From Segatella albensis DSM 11370 = JCM 12258 (GTDB lineage: Bacteria > Bacteroidota > Bacteroidia > Bacteroidales > Bacteroidaceae): DNA of 33,713 nucleotides. Both the position numbers and the translations under genes were made by a program. This document shows positions 32,947 to 33,713 of the stretch, in pieces; position 1 is the stretch's first letter, and every line of letters begins with the position of its first letter. Location: contig NZ_AUFP01000021.1 of the NCBI RefSeq assembly GCF_000426565.1, positions 1-33,713 on the forward strand, in the 5' to 3' direction. The notes beneath the pieces are model-generated. The model was not told where the DNA came from and made no database searches. It worked only from the letters and a program-made list of their open reading frames with translations.

Positions 32947-33327
32947 ATGAAACTATATCAATTGATTCAGGCTTTTGAGTTCGATGAGGTTTTCCCTGAA
33001 GTAAACAACATGTTTCCTAATGCGAATTTGCATCGTGACGTTTACGAGAAGGCTTTTAGTATGCTTCAGGAATTAAAGCCTACGCTCAGCAAGAAGACTA
33101 TTCGTTATGAGTTAATGGATGATCCTAATACCAACGGAATGTATGTCGGCGCAGATGACAACAGTTTCTATACCACCTGGGATGTCATTATCGGCAAAGA
33201 GATCAAGAAAGGCAAAGGCGTAGACTTAAACGATTTAGAAATCGTTGCCAACTGTCTTTTGAACATTATCCTGATTGGTAAGCATCCACAAAGTTTTGAG
33301 AAGGATTTTCAAAAGCTAAGAAAATAA
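32947..33327 (+). CDS. Small conserved Bacteroidetes protein of unknown function
   Basis: A 126-residue soluble protein, 20 bases after ribH and in the same unit. It is acidic to neutral with mixed alpha-beta character (MKLYQLIQAFEFDEVFPEV; HRDVYEKAFSMLQEL; FYTTWDVIIGKEI; EIVANCLLNIILIG). No catalytic motif, signal or membrane helix is seen. It may belong to a domain-of-unknown-function family (possibly DUF6557), but I am not sure of the name. No terminator beyond an AT-rich dyad (33332-33346) follows. Confidence 0.7.
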   Translation: MKLYQLIQAFEFDEVFPEVNNMFPNANLHRDVYEKAFSMLQELKPTLSKKTIRYELMDDPNTNGMYVGADDNSFYTTWDVIIGKEIKKGKGVDLNDLEIVANCLLNIILIGKHPQSFEKDFQKLRK

Positions 33328-33373
33328 TCATTATATATAATAATGTACAAAAAAGAATAGAGAAAGAGAATGA

Positions 33374-33713
33374 TGTGACCCCGAAAAGTTGGACGATTAA
33401 TTAAATATTAATTATTTATCTCTCTATAGTAGTGAGCTCGGTATATAGCCGGGCTCATTCCTTTTAATCTCAGTTTTATTCTTTTATTGTTATACCACCA
33501 TATATATTTTTTCAGTTCTCGTTCAAACTCTTCGATAGATTCAAAATGATTCACGTATAGCAATTCGTTCTTCATCAGTCCGAAGAAATTTTCCATCATA
33601 GCATTGTCCAGACAGTTGCCTTTCCTTGACATGCTTTGCACTATTCCATGGTCTTTGAGCATCTTCTGATACATCATGTGCTGATAATGCCATCCCTGAT
33701 CAGAGTGTAATAC
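33374..33713 (-). mobile_element. IS3-family insertion sequence, right-end part
   Basis: The transposase reading frame runs off the right edge. Its downstream end is marked by TGTGACCCCGAAAAGTTGG (33374-33392), the form of terminal inverted repeat seen in many IS3-family (IS150-like) elements, 14 bases past the stop codon. The other end is outside the window. The boundary at 33374 is accurate to a few bases at best. Confidence 0.75.
33408..33713 (-). CDS. IS3-family transposase OrfB, C-terminal part (runs off right edge)
   Basis: The last 101 codons of a DDE integrase-core transposase; the frame is open to the window edge. The second Asp is in LHSDQGWHYQH, which is encoded by the final bases of the window, and the Glu is in SRKGNCLDNAMMENFFGLMKNE, read in parts. 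The C-terminal YIWWYNNKRIKLRLKGMSPAIYR block is classic for IS3-family OrfB. All visible motifs are intact, so the element may be active. Confidence 0.92.
   Translation of the reverse strand, partial: VLHSDQGWHYQHMMYQKMLKDHGIVQSMSRKGNCLDNAMMENFFGLMKNELLYVNHFESIEEFERELKKYIWWYNNKRIKLRLKGMSPAIYRAHYYREINN

Overview
The window looks like a Bacteroidales chromosome segment, most likely Prevotella or Segatella (copri-like). The evidence is a complete SusC/SusD-type glycan locus, a glycosidase ending in a type IX secretion (T9SS) sorting tail, several families largely confined to Bacteroidetes (DUF4199, DUF6452, DUF6048), and promoters of the Bacteroidetes form (TTTG, 20 nt, TAnnTTTG). Both ends lie inside insertion sequences: an IS4-type transposase runs off the left edge and an IS3-type transposase runs off the right edge. 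The window may therefore be a draft contig whose ends broke at repeats.

Layout. 1-1650: IS4-type transposase tail, a short gene remnant with a strong terminator, and a YafQ-type toxin/antitoxin pair. 1642-13689 (minus strand): a polysaccharide utilization locus read as surface glycan-binding lipoprotein, SusC, SusD, GH30, GH30, GH35. An intrinsic terminator sits between susD and the first GH30 gene. 13690-14380: a long control region with five 22-bp units carrying GTTAAC-centred dyads. 14381-15364: a WYL-domain regulator transcribed toward the locus. 15592-19629: DUF4186 protein, a frameshifted small gene on the minus strand, a 4HBT thioesterase and MutS2. 19626-20642: a nucleotidyltransferase-fold protein. 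20793-21060: SRP RNA and tRNA-Thr(UGU), probably one transcript.

21122-25466 (plus strand): a tight operon of DUF4199 membrane protein, GT2 polyprenyl-phosphate glycosyltransferase, DUF6452 lipoprotein, DUF6048 barrel-like protein, ApbE and a Crp/Fnr regulator. 25453-31544 (minus strand): a second tight operon of M3 peptidase, dCMP deaminase, S41 protease, 5-formyl-THF cyclo-ligase, RecF and a DciA-like DUF721 protein. 31746-33327 (plus strand): TPR protein, lumazine synthase RibH and a small conserved protein. The right-hand IS3-type element follows.

How it works together. The lipoprotein, SusD and SusC would capture and import an oligosaccharide. The T9SS-tailed GH30 probably cuts polymer outside the cell, and the second GH30 and the GH35 beta-galactosidase finish the products. 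A beta-galactan, such as arabinogalactan side chains, is the most economical substrate guess, but the sequence alone does not prove it. The locus has no hybrid two-component sensor or anti-sigma pair in view; the adjacent WYL protein is the candidate regulator. The right half is mostly housekeeping. The least explained items are the 22-bp dyad array, the terminator inside the glycan locus, the DUF6452/DUF6048 overlapping pair and the minus-strand gene remnant near 16.1 kb.
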